Source: UBA10324 sp038326325 (lineage in GTDB: Bacteria > Bacteroidota > Bacteroidia > Chitinophagales > UBA10324). Taken from it: a DNA stretch of 64,000 bases. The number at the start of each line of letters is the position of its first letter. The stretch's first letter is position 1. The notes under the pieces were generated by a model. The model was not told the DNA's origin. It ran no database searches and saw only the letters and a list, made by a program, of their open reading frames with translations. Location of the stretch: positions 1 through 64,000 of the forward strand of contig JBBQJW010000018.1 in assembly GCA_038326325.1 (NCBI GenBank). The letters are read 5' to 3'. Below are positions 35,568-43,740 of the stretch, piece by piece. The translations under genes were made by a program, and so were the position numbers.

Positions 35568-37313
35568 CTACACTCCCTTCGGAATTGCTGCAATCAATCG
35601 TTTTGTATAATCCGATTTCGGGTTGTAATAAATTTCATCGGAGAAACCCATCTCCTCAATCCTTCCTTTGTTCATCACCACCATTCTGTCACTCATAAAT
35701 TTCACGACCGATAAATCGTGGGAGATAAAAATGTAAGTGAAGCCAAAATCCTTTTGCAAATCCTTCAGCAAATTCAACACCTGCGCCTGAACCGACACAT
35801 CAAGAGCGGAAACAGATTCATCGCAAATAATAAATCGTGGTTCGAGTGCAAGCGCACGGGCAATACAAATGCGCTGTCGTTGTCCGCCAGAGAATTCGTG
35901 AGGATAACGATTGAAGTGTTCCGGTTTCAACTGCACTTTGCTTAACAACTCCATTACCTTTTGTTTTCGTTGTTCATTCGAGTTATGCAAATGATGAACA
36001 CGCATCGGTTCCATTATCGCCTCTCCCACCGACATCCGTGGATTGAGCGACGAATACGGATCCTGAAAAATGATTTGCATGTTCTTGCGCAGCGGTCGCA
36101 ATTGTTTCTCTTCCAGTTTTGAAAGCTCGACACCCTCAAACAAAATTGTTCCCGCAGTCGGACGAATCAATTGCAATATCGTTCTGCCCAAAGTTGTTTT
36201 TCCGCAACCACTCTCTCCCACCAATCCCAAAGTCTCACCTGGAAAAACATCGAACGAACAATCATCTACTGCTTTCACAAATTCTTTTGCTCTTGAAAAT
36301 ATTCCTTTGTGAACAGGATACCACTTACAAACTCCCTTGAGAGAAAGGACGGGAGCGAGTTTTTGTTTTTCCTCAGAAGATTTCTTCCAGTCAGCATCGG
36401 CGACTGATACACCTGAAGAGCTCGCTGAAAAATTTTTCTCAGTCAAAACTCCCTGCGCATCTTCTTCCATAAAATCTGCGATAACCGGAAGGCGATACAA
36501 TCGTTTCTCTAATGGTGGTCGACAAGCAAGCAATCCTTTTGTATAAGGATGTTTGGGTGAATGAAAAATTCCTGTAACAGTTCCTGTTTCCACAATCTTT
36601 CCTTTATACATCACGGCAACATGATCAGCGATTTCAGCTATCACACCTAAATCATGCGTGATGAAGATGGTGCTCATATTCTCTTCCTTCTGCAAATTGC
36701 GCATCAGTTCAATAATGGTTGACTGAACTGTTACATCCAAAGCGGTTGTTGGTTCATCAGCAATCAATATCGAAGGATTACAACTCATCGCCATTGCAAT
36801 CATCACCCGTTGCTTTTGTCCGCCGCTAAGTTGATGCGGGTAGCTGCTGAAGATTCTTTCCGGCTGCGGCAACAAAACTTTATTAAACAAGTGTAACACC
36901 TGTCGCTTCGCTTCGCTTCTCGAAACTTTTTTGTGCAAACGAATGGCTTCCATCACTTGCGCACCACAGGTATAAACAGGATTCAACGATGTCATTGGCT
37001 CCTGAAATATCATGGCGATTTCATTACCGCGAACCGATTGTAATTCTTTCTCCGACAATTTTAAGAGGTCAACCTCACTCCCATTCTGTCTTCTGAAATT
37101 TATTTCTCCTTCCTTAATAGTTCCCGGCGATTGAATCAACCGCATCACTGAAAGCGATGTAACAGATTTTCCGGAACCGGATTCACCGACAATACCAAGT
37201 GTCTCACCTTTATTCAGTAGAAAAGAAATATTGTGTATGGCGGTTGTTTCTCCTTCGTCATTCGAGAAACAAACTTTCAGATTATTAACTTCAAGAATAG
37301 ATTGCGATTGCAT
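35568..37313 (-). CDS. Dipeptide/oligopeptide ABC transporter, fused double ATPase
   Basis: The start is placed at the ATG at 37313; an upstream GTG at 37337 would add eight residues. The 581-aa product holds two complete ABC ATPase domains. The first has Walker A G-E-S-G-S-G-K-S, signature L-S-G-G-Q-K-Q-R and Walker B I-L-I-A-D-E-P-T. The second has G-E-S-G-C-G-K-T, F-S-G-G-Q-R-Q-R and F-I-I-C-D-E-S. Each is followed by the short oligopeptide-type extension (H-P-Y-T-K-G-L-L-A and S-D-Y-T-K-R-L-I-A). The architecture is that of GsiA/YejF/DppD-DppF fusions powering peptide import. No permease or binding-protein genes adjoin, so partners are elsewhere. Confidence 0.92.
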   Translation of the reverse strand: MQSQSILEVNNLKVCFSNDEGETTAIHNISFLLNKGETLGIVGESGSGKSVTSLSVMRLIQSPGTIKEGEINFRRQNGSEVDLLKLSEKELQSVRGNEIAMIFQEPMTSLNPVYTCGAQVMEAIRLHKKVSRSEAKRQVLHLFNKVLLPQPERIFSSYPHQLSGGQKQRVMIAMAMSCNPSILIADEPTTALDVTVQSTIIELMRNLQKEENMSTIFITHDLGVIAEIADHVAVMYKGKIVETGTVTGIFHSPKHPYTKGLLACRPPLEKRLYRLPVIADFMEEDAQGVLTEKNFSASSSGVSVADADWKKSSEEKQKLAPVLSLKGVCKWYPVHKGIFSRAKEFVKAVDDCSFDVFPGETLGLVGESGCGKTTLGRTILQLIRPTAGTILFEGVELSKLEEKQLRPLRKNMQIIFQDPYSSLNPRMSVGEAIMEPMRVHHLHNSNEQRKQKVMELLSKVQLKPEHFNRYPHEFSGGQRQRICIARALALEPRFIICDESVSALDVSVQAQVLNLLKDLQKDFGFTYIFISHDLSVVKFMSDRMVVMNKGRIEEMGFSDEIYYNPKSDYTKRLIAAIPKGV

Positions 37314-37384
37314 CGCGATAAAAATAACTGATAGCACTTAGCTGTCAGTTTTAAGTTTTTAGCTTCTGATTGTAGAAAACAAAT

Positions 37385-37552
37385 TCAATTCAAATGCATA
37401 AAATAATATCCTGCAACAAGTATTGCCGCTAAGACAACACTATAAAAAATAACTGCTAAAAAAATTGACCCTGAATAAGCTCCACAATATTTGCACCACC
37501 ACGAGTTATCAGAAATTTCGCTCTTACAACTTCGACAAATTTTATTCACCAC
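37385..37552 (-). CDS. 55-aa zinc-ribbon membrane protein
   Basis: A frame of 55 codons begins at GTG (37552, or the adjacent GTG at 37549) right after an in-frame stop and ends in TGA at 37385-37387. The N-terminal half has two C-x-x-C knuckles (K-I-C-R-S-C-K and W-W-C-K-Y-C-G-A) ten residues apart, a zinc-ribbon pattern. The C-terminal half is one hydrophobic helix (I-F-L-A-V-I-F-Y-S-V-V-L-A-A-I-L-V-A-G-Y). This combination is typical of real small zinc-ribbon membrane proteins and unlikely by chance. The gene fills the otherwise empty gap between the ABC and SPFH genes. No ATG start is available. Function is unknown. Confidence 0.65.
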   Translation of the reverse strand: MVNKICRSCKSEISDNSWWCKYCGAYSGSIFLAVIFYSVVLAAILVAGYYFMHLN

Positions 37553-37708
37553 CGAGAATTATTTCAGCAAATGACGCGAGTTAATTTCATGGAAAATTTT
37601 AAATCATTATTAAAGTAACTAATCAAAAAAATTGCAAGTGATTTAGAAATAAATTTACCCGTGGCATTGCTGTTTACAAAATTGAAAGCTGTCCCATTCA
37701 ATTTCAAA

Positions 37709-37716
37709 TAGCTTTG
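37709..37716 (+). promoter_or_regulatory. Candidate -7 box for the SPFH gene
   Basis: TAGCTTTG is a perfect TAnnTTTG match 21 bases before the ATG at 37738. The only TTG upstream (37682-37684) is 24 bases away, longer than ideal, so only the -7 element is supported. Confidence 0.4.
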
Positions 37717-37737
37717 TCGAAATAAAAAATAAAAGCT

Positions 37738-38646
37738 ATGACAGGAATTGTTTTTGGAATTTTAATAATTCTAGGTGGAATAATTCTCTCGCGCCGGATC
37801 CCAGAAATAAAAAAGTACGGACGAATAATAGAAACAGTAGGTATTGTGGTTCTGCTAATAGGAATTTCTTCTTCCATTTTTAGAGTGGTAGAACCAGGAA
37901 CAGTTGGCGTTCAGTCACTTTTCGGAAAAGTGAATGACAATGTTTTACCGAGTGGGTTGAATATTGTAAATCCATTTGTTGAGATTACCACTTTTGATGT
38001 GCGCACACAAAATTACACCATGAGCGGTGTGCATGATGAGGGAAACAAATCAGGTGATGATGCAATAAGAGTTTTAACAGCGGATGGATTGGAAGTGGTT
38101 ATTGACCTCACAGTTCTCTATCGTGTGTTGCCGAATGAAGCGCCTAATATTCTTCGTAAAATCGGTCAAGACTACGAAGATTTAGTTGTGCGACCAATAG
38201 CCCGCACTCGCATTCGCGACAATGCTGTTTACTACGATGCAGTTGCACTCTTCTCTACCAAGCGCGATGAATTTCAGATTCGTATAGCAAAAGACATTGA
38301 AGAAAATTTTAAAGCTCGTGGATTAATTCTTGAACAACTTTTAGTTCGCAATATCACTTTACCTGAATCGGTGAAAGCAACCATCGAATCAAAAATAAAT
38401 GCTGAACAAGAATCACAAAAGATGCAATTCGTTTTGCAGAAAGAACGACAAGAAGCAGATAGAAAAAGAATTGAAGCCCAGGGAATTGCAGATTACCAGC
38501 AGATATTGAATTCTCAACTAAGTGATAAACTGTTACAGTACGAGCAGATAAAAGCTTATAAAGAAATGGCAAATTCAAATAACTCTAAAATAATAATTAT
38601 TGGAAATGGAAAATCAACTACTCCGATTATTCTGGATGCGAAATAG
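37738..38646 (+). CDS. SPFH/prohibitin-family membrane protein
   Basis: The 302-aa protein has an N-terminal hydrophobic stretch (residues 3-14) and a second (about 29-46). The SPFH/band 7 domain follows: V-E-P-G-T-V-G-V-Q-S-L-F-G-K-V, P-S-G-L-N-I-V-N-P-F-V-E, then D-G-L-E-V-V-I-D-L-T-V-L-Y-R-V and R-N-I-T-L-P. An alanine/glutamate-rich coiled coil follows (about 215-280, E-Q-E-S-Q-K-M-Q-F-V-L-Q-K-E-R-Q-E-A-D). Prohibitin-type SPFH proteins form ring assemblies at membranes and often protect membrane proteases. No protease gene adjoins. Its last 20 bases overlap the end of the convergent DnaQ-GIY-YIG gene. Confidence 0.88.
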   Translation: MTGIVFGILIILGGIILSRRIPEIKKYGRIIETVGIVVLLIGISSSIFRVVEPGTVGVQSLFGKVNDNVLPSGLNIVNPFVEITTFDVRTQNYTMSGVHDEGNKSGDDAIRVLTADGLEVVIDLTVLYRVLPNEAPNILRKIGQDYEDLVVRPIARTRIRDNAVYYDAVALFSTKRDEFQIRIAKDIEENFKARGLILEQLLVRNITLPESVKATIESKINAEQESQKMQFVLQKERQEADRKRIEAQGIADYQQILNSQLSDKLLQYEQIKAYKEMANSNNSKIIIIGNGKSTTPIILDAK

Positions 38647-40027
38647 TTAACAGGTTTTTGAACTCAATCAACTTCACTTTATTTTTCATCAGATATTGAC
38701 GAATAATTTGTTGGGTATCGCGATTGTCGTTGAAGGGTTTTATACAATCAACTACTTCGTCCCAGACGGCAATTGAAGTTTGCTCATCAATATAACCGAA
38801 TCCTTTGTAGCGACCTTCTTCCAAACACACAATTGCTTTCTCACCATGTCTTCGTCCTGATTCAACAATGGCAAGATTGTGATTGGTTTCGTGGCTGAAA
38901 TATTTTATGGCTTTTTGCACCCTCTTGTTATAAATATCGGGTAATTCTTTTCCAATGCATGCACCGTTACACTGATGAACTGTATGATAAAAACAGGGGC
39001 CATCGGTTTCATACAATCCTGTTAGCTTCTGACAGAGGTGATAATTTTCAAGTAAGTGCTGCATCGCTGCCTTCGCTTCCTTCAATGTTGCGAAAGTGAC
39101 TATGGGATCCTTATCGCTTGCGTCAATCGCTTCTGACTTTAGTGTTAGATAACCTCCATCATTTTTCCCCACACAAATTCCATAGTTAAATCGCGAGCGT
39201 CGAAGCGCACGATTATAAAACGGCTGATGCTTTTTTATTTCTTCTGACTCTAACAAAAGCGCAACCAACTCGCTTCCTGTTTGTGTGAATGTTACATCTG
39301 CAATTTGTCGTTTCATCAATGCCGACTTCTTCGAATTTTTTCCATCGAGATGTGTCATCACCCGTGGTCGAATGCTATTGCTTTTGCCTATGTAAATAAT
39401 TTTTCCTTTTTCGTCGTGCAAATAATAAACACCTGTTTCTTCGGGTAGCTCATCTAATTTTTTCTTATCAAGATTCGGATGTAATCCGTTAAATGCAAAT
39501 CGCGAAGGTGCAGTGCGGGACTCAATATAATTTTTGTTGATGCCGTAAAGCATTTCGAACAACCGTGCAGTTGCAAGCGCATCACCTGCCGCTCTATGAC
39601 GGTCTTTCACATTTATGCCAAGTGAGTTGCAAAGATTTCCAAGACTGTAAGATTGTTTTCCGGGAATAAGGGCTCGACTGGTTCGAACAGTACACAAATT
39701 ATTTCGCTTAAAATCGTAACCAAGTTGTGCGAATTCGCTTCTAACAAAATTGTAATCGAAAGTTACATTGTGAGCTACAAAGATATTTCCCTCTGTTAAC
39801 TCGATAAGTTGTTTTGCTATATCACAAAACCGCGGAGCATTCTGCACCATTTCATTCGTGATTCCGGTAAGGCGGGTAATATTCCAGGGAATACTTCTTT
39901 CAGGATTAATTAAAGTATTGAATTCGTTCACGACTTTTATACCATCATGAACAATCACCGCAATTTCTGTAATGCGATGATAAGGTGGATTGCCTCCGGT
40001 GGTTTCTATGTCGATGATGGAATACAA
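38627..40027 (-). CDS. DnaQ-type 3'-5' exonuclease fused to GIY-YIG nuclease
   Basis: No ATG is available. TTG at 40027 gives Y-S-I-I-D-I-E-T-T-G-G, where homologues begin; TTG at 40048 would add seven residues. The first ~170 residues are a DEDD exonuclease: exo I D-I-E-T-T-G-G, exo II V-A-H-N-V-T-F-D-Y-N-F, exo III H-R-A-A-G-D-A. At about residue 205 a GIY-YIG domain starts (G-V-Y-Y-L-H-D-E-K-G-K-I-I-Y-I-G-K-S, then R-P-R-V), followed by a UvrC-like N-terminal region with a cysteine-containing patch (C-F-Y-H-T-V-H-Q-C-N-G-A-C-I-G). Such DnaQ-Cho/UvrC-like fusions are known in several phyla and are thought to act in DNA repair. Convergently overlaps the SPFH gene by 20 bases. Confidence 0.9.
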   Translation of the reverse strand: MYSIIDIETTGGNPPYHRITEIAVIVHDGIKVVNEFNTLINPERSIPWNITRLTGITNEMVQNAPRFCDIAKQLIELTEGNIFVAHNVTFDYNFVRSEFAQLGYDFKRNNLCTVRTSRALIPGKQSYSLGNLCNSLGINVKDRHRAAGDALATARLFEMLYGINKNYIESRTAPSRFAFNGLHPNLDKKKLDELPEETGVYYLHDEKGKIIYIGKSNSIRPRVMTHLDGKNSKKSALMKRQIADVTFTQTGSELVALLLESEEIKKHQPFYNRALRRSRFNYGICVGKNDGGYLTLKSEAIDASDKDPIVTFATLKEAKAAMQHLLENYHLCQKLTGLYETDGPCFYHTVHQCNGACIGKELPDIYNKRVQKAIKYFSHETNHNLAIVESGRRHGEKAIVCLEEGRYKGFGYIDEQTSIAVWDEVVDCIKPFNDNRDTQQIIRQYLMKNKVKLIEFKNLLTISHPE

Positions 40028-40140
40028 CGATGTAGTCTTGGCGCGCAATTTATTTCATTCAGTTCTTTAAGCAAGGCGGATATATCAACAAAATTGATTG
40101 GACAATTTAAAATTGCAATAACAACTTCTATTTTCAACCC

Positions 40141-40728
40141 ATGAAATTGAAATTATTTTTAGTTGCTCTTCTCTCCCTTCCAGTCTTTCTATTTGCACAA
40201 ACCAACTCTTCGCAGGAAATAATAAATAAAAAAATAAAGTACGATTTGCTTCGAAATGCTGATCAGTTAAAAATACAAGTTCTTGCACGAATGGGAAACG
40301 ACACAATATATTATGTGATAAATGATGCTGAGTTTCCTGCTAGCGGAATTAATATAACTATAAATATTCTGAGAGATAATAATGGAAAGATATTTATCAT
40401 ATCAGTTTATCCATATAGCGAAAGTGGTGATTGGTTTGTTGGCTTCACACATTACTTTGATGAGAAGGGAAACACTTTTGCTTTTGAACGAATCACTTCT
40501 TTTTACAATAGCGGCTGTACAGATGAAATGGCGACAGAAAAAATTGATAAATTTTATTCTTCTGATTTTATAGAATTGGGCAACACCTATTCACTCAACG
40601 GACCAGACAACAAACCTTTAAAAAAATCGAAGTGCGATTTGCTATATCAGTTTAATTACTCGGTGTATAGAAACATAAAAGAAGTGCTTGCAAAAAATCA
40701 CATTCCGACATCTGTTGATTCTAATTAA
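40141..40728 (+). CDS. Secreted protein of unknown function
   Basis: This 195-aa protein has a Sec signal peptide (K-L-K-L-F-L-V-A-L-L-S-L-P-V-F-L-F-A-Q). I recognise no domain. The mature part is mostly beta-prone with many aromatic residues (Y-P-Y-S-E-S-G-D-W-F-V-G-F-T-H-Y-F-D-E-K-G-N-T-F-A-F-E) and a single C-T-D near residue 123. It starts 113 bases after the divergent exonuclease gene and ends 23 bases before the glycosylasparaginase gene on the same strand, so the two may be co-transcribed. Confidence 0.7.
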   Translation: MKLKLFLVALLSLPVFLFAQTNSSQEIINKKIKYDLLRNADQLKIQVLARMGNDTIYYVINDAEFPASGINITINILRDNNGKIFIISVYPYSESGDWFVGFTHYFDEKGNTFAFERITSFYNSGCTDEMATEKIDKFYSSDFIELGNTYSLNGPDNKPLKKSKCDLLYQFNYSVYRNIKEVLAKNHIPTSVDSN

Positions 40729-40751
40729 TTACAACCAATTCAATTTTATCA

Positions 40752-41723
40752 ATGCTATCTCGACGAAAATTTATCAGACAAACAACAGTAGGAACTGCAG
40801 CTCTAGCTATTCCATTCGATGGATATTCTTTTTCAGGAAAAACTGTTACAGGCAAACCATTGGTTCTTTCCACCTGGAATTTCGGACTGAAAGCAAATGA
40901 AGAAGCTTGGAAAATATTAAATGCAGGTGGTCGTGCATTGGATGCCGTGGAGGCAGGAGTAAAAATTCCTGAGGGTGACCCGAAGGTTACATCAGTTGGG
41001 CTGGGTGGATTACCTGACCGCGATGGATGTGTAACACTCGATTCGTGCATCATGGATGAAAACGGGAATGCAGGTTCAGTTTGTTTTCTCGAACACATTG
41101 TTCATCCTGTTTCTGTCGCGAGATTGGTAATGGAAAAAACTCCGCATGTGATGATTGTGGGTGAAGGCGCTTTGAAGTTCGCTTTAGATAATGGATTCAA
41201 AAAAGAAAATCTTTTAACTCCGGAATCGGAAGCCGCGTGGAAAGAATGGCTGAAGACCAGCCAATATAAACCAATTATCAATTTCGAAAATCATGACACA
41301 ATCGGAATGATTGCGATGGACACAAATGGAAATCTTTCAGGTGCATGTACTACAAGCGGACTTGCATATAAAATGCACGGGCGTGTTGGCGACTCTCCAA
41401 TTATTGGTGCCGGATTATTTGTTGACAATGAAATTGGTGCTGCAACTGCTACAGGCAATGGAGAGTATATGATTAAAACTGCAGGCAGCGCAATGGTGGT
41501 TGAAATGATGCGACAAGGGAAATCGCCAATGGAAGCATGCAAAGAAGTGGTGAATCGTGTGGCAAAAAAATATGCTGATAAGGTAAAAGACATTCAAGTC
41601 GCATTCATCGCGATAAACAAATCAGGTGAGTATGGTGGTTATGGTTTACACAAAGGATTTAATTACGCGCACTATAACACTGAAGGATTTGCATTGACAG
41701 ACGCGGAATATTTTACCGAATAA
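40752..41723 (+). CDS. N4-(beta-N-acetylglucosaminyl)-L-asparaginase-like, Tat-exported
   Basis: This 323-aa protein belongs to the Ntn-hydrolase asparaginase-2 family. The key segment is N-H-D-T-I-G-M-I-A-M-D-T-N-G-N-L-S-G-A-C-T-T-S-G. The enzyme cleaves itself before the threonine of H-D-T-I-G, which becomes the catalytic nucleophile. G-R-V-G-D-S-P-I-I-G-A-G and A-T-A-T-G-N-G-E are substrate-pocket motifs. Glycosylasparaginases hydrolyse the GlcNAc-Asn bond of N-glycoproteins. The N-terminus S-R-R-K-F-I-R-Q-T-T-V-G-T-A-A-L-A-I-P is a twin-arginine signal, consistent with export of a folded enzyme. The nearby GH92 mannosidase supports a role in glycan breakdown. Confidence 0.88.
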   Translation: MLSRRKFIRQTTVGTAALAIPFDGYSFSGKTVTGKPLVLSTWNFGLKANEEAWKILNAGGRALDAVEAGVKIPEGDPKVTSVGLGGLPDRDGCVTLDSCIMDENGNAGSVCFLEHIVHPVSVARLVMEKTPHVMIVGEGALKFALDNGFKKENLLTPESEAAWKEWLKTSQYKPIINFENHDTIGMIAMDTNGNLSGACTTSGLAYKMHGRVGDSPIIGAGLFVDNEIGAATATGNGEYMIKTAGSAMVVEMMRQGKSPMEACKEVVNRVAKKYADKVKDIQVAFIAINKSGEYGGYGLHKGFNYAHYNTEGFALTDAEYFTE

Positions 41724-41746
41724 TCAACAACTGTTACACCCGATTA

Positions 41747-43255
41747 CTATTCCACTTTTATAATCGCATACTTACATAAAGTCTTAACACCCGTATCAAT
41801 TTTAACGGCGATTGAATTATTGTCGTTTAGCAATTGTGAGAATCCAGGAATTAAAATCGGTTTCAATTTATCCGTGCAAGGTTTTATATCATTCAGATAT
41901 TTTTCATTGTATGAACAGTTCGTTAAATCTATTTCCGCTATAACCATCGCGCTTTTATCCCTGTAAGCGGAGTAATTACTTGGTGAACTTCCCGCTTTTC
42001 TTTTTTCAATACTTCCGAGCGCTTCATTATAAATTAGGTAACACTTTGTCCCCTTCATTAAAAAAGCGGAGCCGCAATAAATTCTTTTAGCGGGGTCAAC
42101 AATATTTTGATCGCGCTCTATGATGGAGTGATTCAATATTTTTCCATCAGCGCTTACTTTCATTATCAAAACACTTTCCATCCAATCATACAAACGGTCG
42201 TTGCAGTCCGTGTTAGTGAAACCATCTCCGGTTTGAAAAACACACTCGCCCACCATACCAAAGTTTCCGTCGGGCAGGAACACAATCTTATCTACCCTCA
42301 TGGTTCGCGCCAACACTTTTAATTCTTTGGCGTCAACACTAAAATTTGCGTTCATCCAAAGAGTCGCCTTCCCGGTCTCCGCATTTATCTTCTGAATAAA
42401 AAATCCTTCCGCGTTTAAATTCTGGTCTTTGTGTTCCAGAAATCTTCCACTTAAATAAATCGCGCCCTTAGTATCAGAGTTCAGAAATAAATCGTCAACA
42501 AATTTTAATTTCTCCATTGAAGCAATCGCAACTTCAACTCCTTTATCATCCGTTGCTCCGTATAATTTTAACTGGTAAGCATAAGTTGATGTTGCGGTTT
42601 GAATAGTAGAAAGCGTATAAATATTTCCCGCATTATCGAGAACGGCGCTCACAAGTTTATAAGCTGAATAACTGAAGCCGGTTTTCATTCCAAAATTTCT
42701 TACCGCCTTATTCGCTCCATCAATTACCGCAAAACTTAAATCGCTATTCAAAAAATTTGGTTTGTTATAGAACATCGTGAAATTTCCATCGGGGCTTGAA
42801 ACTGTTTTCGATAATATGCCAATAGCGTTCGATGGATATGAACCAATTTCCTCATCCTCCTTTGTAACGACTCCGCTCTTGTCAAGATGAATAATTTTTA
42901 AAGAAAGATTATCGCTGCTACTTTCTTTCATTGATATTAAAGCGTCAAATCCGGTCGCTGTATTTTTTACATTCCAGATTCGTGCAAAGTTTTCGTCATT
43001 CAGTCCCGATAACCCGAATTCATTTTTACTTCCTATAGTCATATCGCTTTTCACTTCGTTGACCATGGAGGTTTTTTTTACCTGAACTCCTTGAGTATTT
43101 ATGAAAGATAAATTTTCTCTATCGCCAATCCATTGCACTCTACCATATTTCAAATCGACTCCTTCGATAGAAGGAGAATAATTTACTGTTACAGTTTGCG
43201 CTTTCGTATAAAAACTAAAAGCAAGGAGTGAAAAAAGTATTGAATAAAACTTCAT
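41747..43255 (-). CDS. Secreted protein of unknown function, probable beta-propeller
   Basis: The start is placed at the ATG at 43255; a TTG at 43276 would add seven residues before the signal. The 502-aa protein starts with a Sec signal (Y-S-I-L-F-S-L-L-A-F-S-F-Y-T-K-A-Q). The rest is beta-rich with repeated D-x-A/S-G-N-I-Y-T-L, S-P-D-G-N-F-T-M-F and L-P-D-G-N-F-G-M-V segments, as in beta-propellers. No T9SS sorting domain is visible at the C-terminus. I recognise no family. It is convergent with the glycosylasparaginase gene. Confidence 0.7.
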   Translation of the reverse strand: MKFYSILFSLLAFSFYTKAQTVTVNYSPSIEGVDLKYGRVQWIGDRENLSFINTQGVQVKKTSMVNEVKSDMTIGSKNEFGLSGLNDENFARIWNVKNTATGFDALISMKESSSDNLSLKIIHLDKSGVVTKEDEEIGSYPSNAIGILSKTVSSPDGNFTMFYNKPNFLNSDLSFAVIDGANKAVRNFGMKTGFSYSAYKLVSAVLDNAGNIYTLSTIQTATSTYAYQLKLYGATDDKGVEVAIASMEKLKFVDDLFLNSDTKGAIYLSGRFLEHKDQNLNAEGFFIQKINAETGKATLWMNANFSVDAKELKVLARTMRVDKIVFLPDGNFGMVGECVFQTGDGFTNTDCNDRLYDWMESVLIMKVSADGKILNHSIIERDQNIVDPAKRIYCGSAFLMKGTKCYLIYNEALGSIEKRKAGSSPSNYSAYRDKSAMVIAEIDLTNCSYNEKYLNDIKPCTDKLKPILIPGFSQLLNDNNSIAVKIDTGVKTLCKYAIIKVE

Positions 43256-43381
43256 AAGTAAAAATGTTTGTTGCAAAGTAATATTTCAAATGATAAAAAT
43301 TCTGTACCCTCCCCATTTCAATAATTTTAAATTGATTGATGCTGTAATTTTTATTATGAATTATTGATTTACAAATAATAT

Positions 43382-43422
43382 AAAAACTCAAGCGTGTAAA
43401 AATTTTACACGCTTGAGTTTTT
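43382..43422. terminator. Perfect inverted repeat, bidirectional-type terminator
   Basis: Arms of 20 bp (43382-43401 and 43403-43422; core CTCAAGCGTGTAAAA) match perfectly around a single central base, with A and T runs at the outer ends. It lies 21 bases downstream of the last gene of the minus-strand cytochrome operon, where it would end transcription. It also lies upstream of the next minus-strand gene. Confidence 0.8.
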
Positions 43423-43442
43423 AGCAATCCCAAAATAAATAT

Positions 43443-43721
43443 CTATAACCCTGCCCCTTCGAGGTAAGCAACAATCTTATTTGTTTCATCGCATGTAAGA
43501 TTTGCCCTTAGCATCATGTGCTGACCAATAACATCCCATTGCGCGTTTGAAAATTCTCCGACTGCGGGTGCGTTGTGACAGCGATTACAATTTTCCGCCC
43601 ACAACTGAACCCCAGGTTTATCAGCAATTTTTTGCGTAACAGTGCAACTTGAAATCAAAATCATTCCACCAAAAATTAAAGTGAAAATTAAACTGAATGT
43701 TAAAAATATTTTTTTCTTCAT
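43443..43721 (-). CDS. Small monoheme c-type cytochrome lipoprotein
   Basis: This 92-aa protein has a lipoprotein signal (I-L-I-S-S-C, Cys at 26) and one C-N-R-C-H heme motif at about residue 45. The tail is A-x-W-D-V-I-G-Q-H-M-M-L-R-A-N-L. Its heme domain resembles the 102-aa cytochrome at 48483-48791 (shared pattern C-x-x-C-H-x-x-P, A-x-W-D, M-x-L-x-A), so the two are paralogues. It ends a three-gene minus-strand operon with a porin-like protein and a larger cytochrome c. Probably a periplasm-facing electron carrier; redox partner unknown. Confidence 0.8.
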   Translation of the reverse strand: MKKKIFLTFSLIFTLIFGGMILISSCTVTQKIADKPGVQLWAENCNRCHNAPAVGEFSNAQWDVIGQHMMLRANLTCDETNKIVAYLEGAGL

Positions 43722-43740
43722 GATTGATTTTTTTTAAAAG

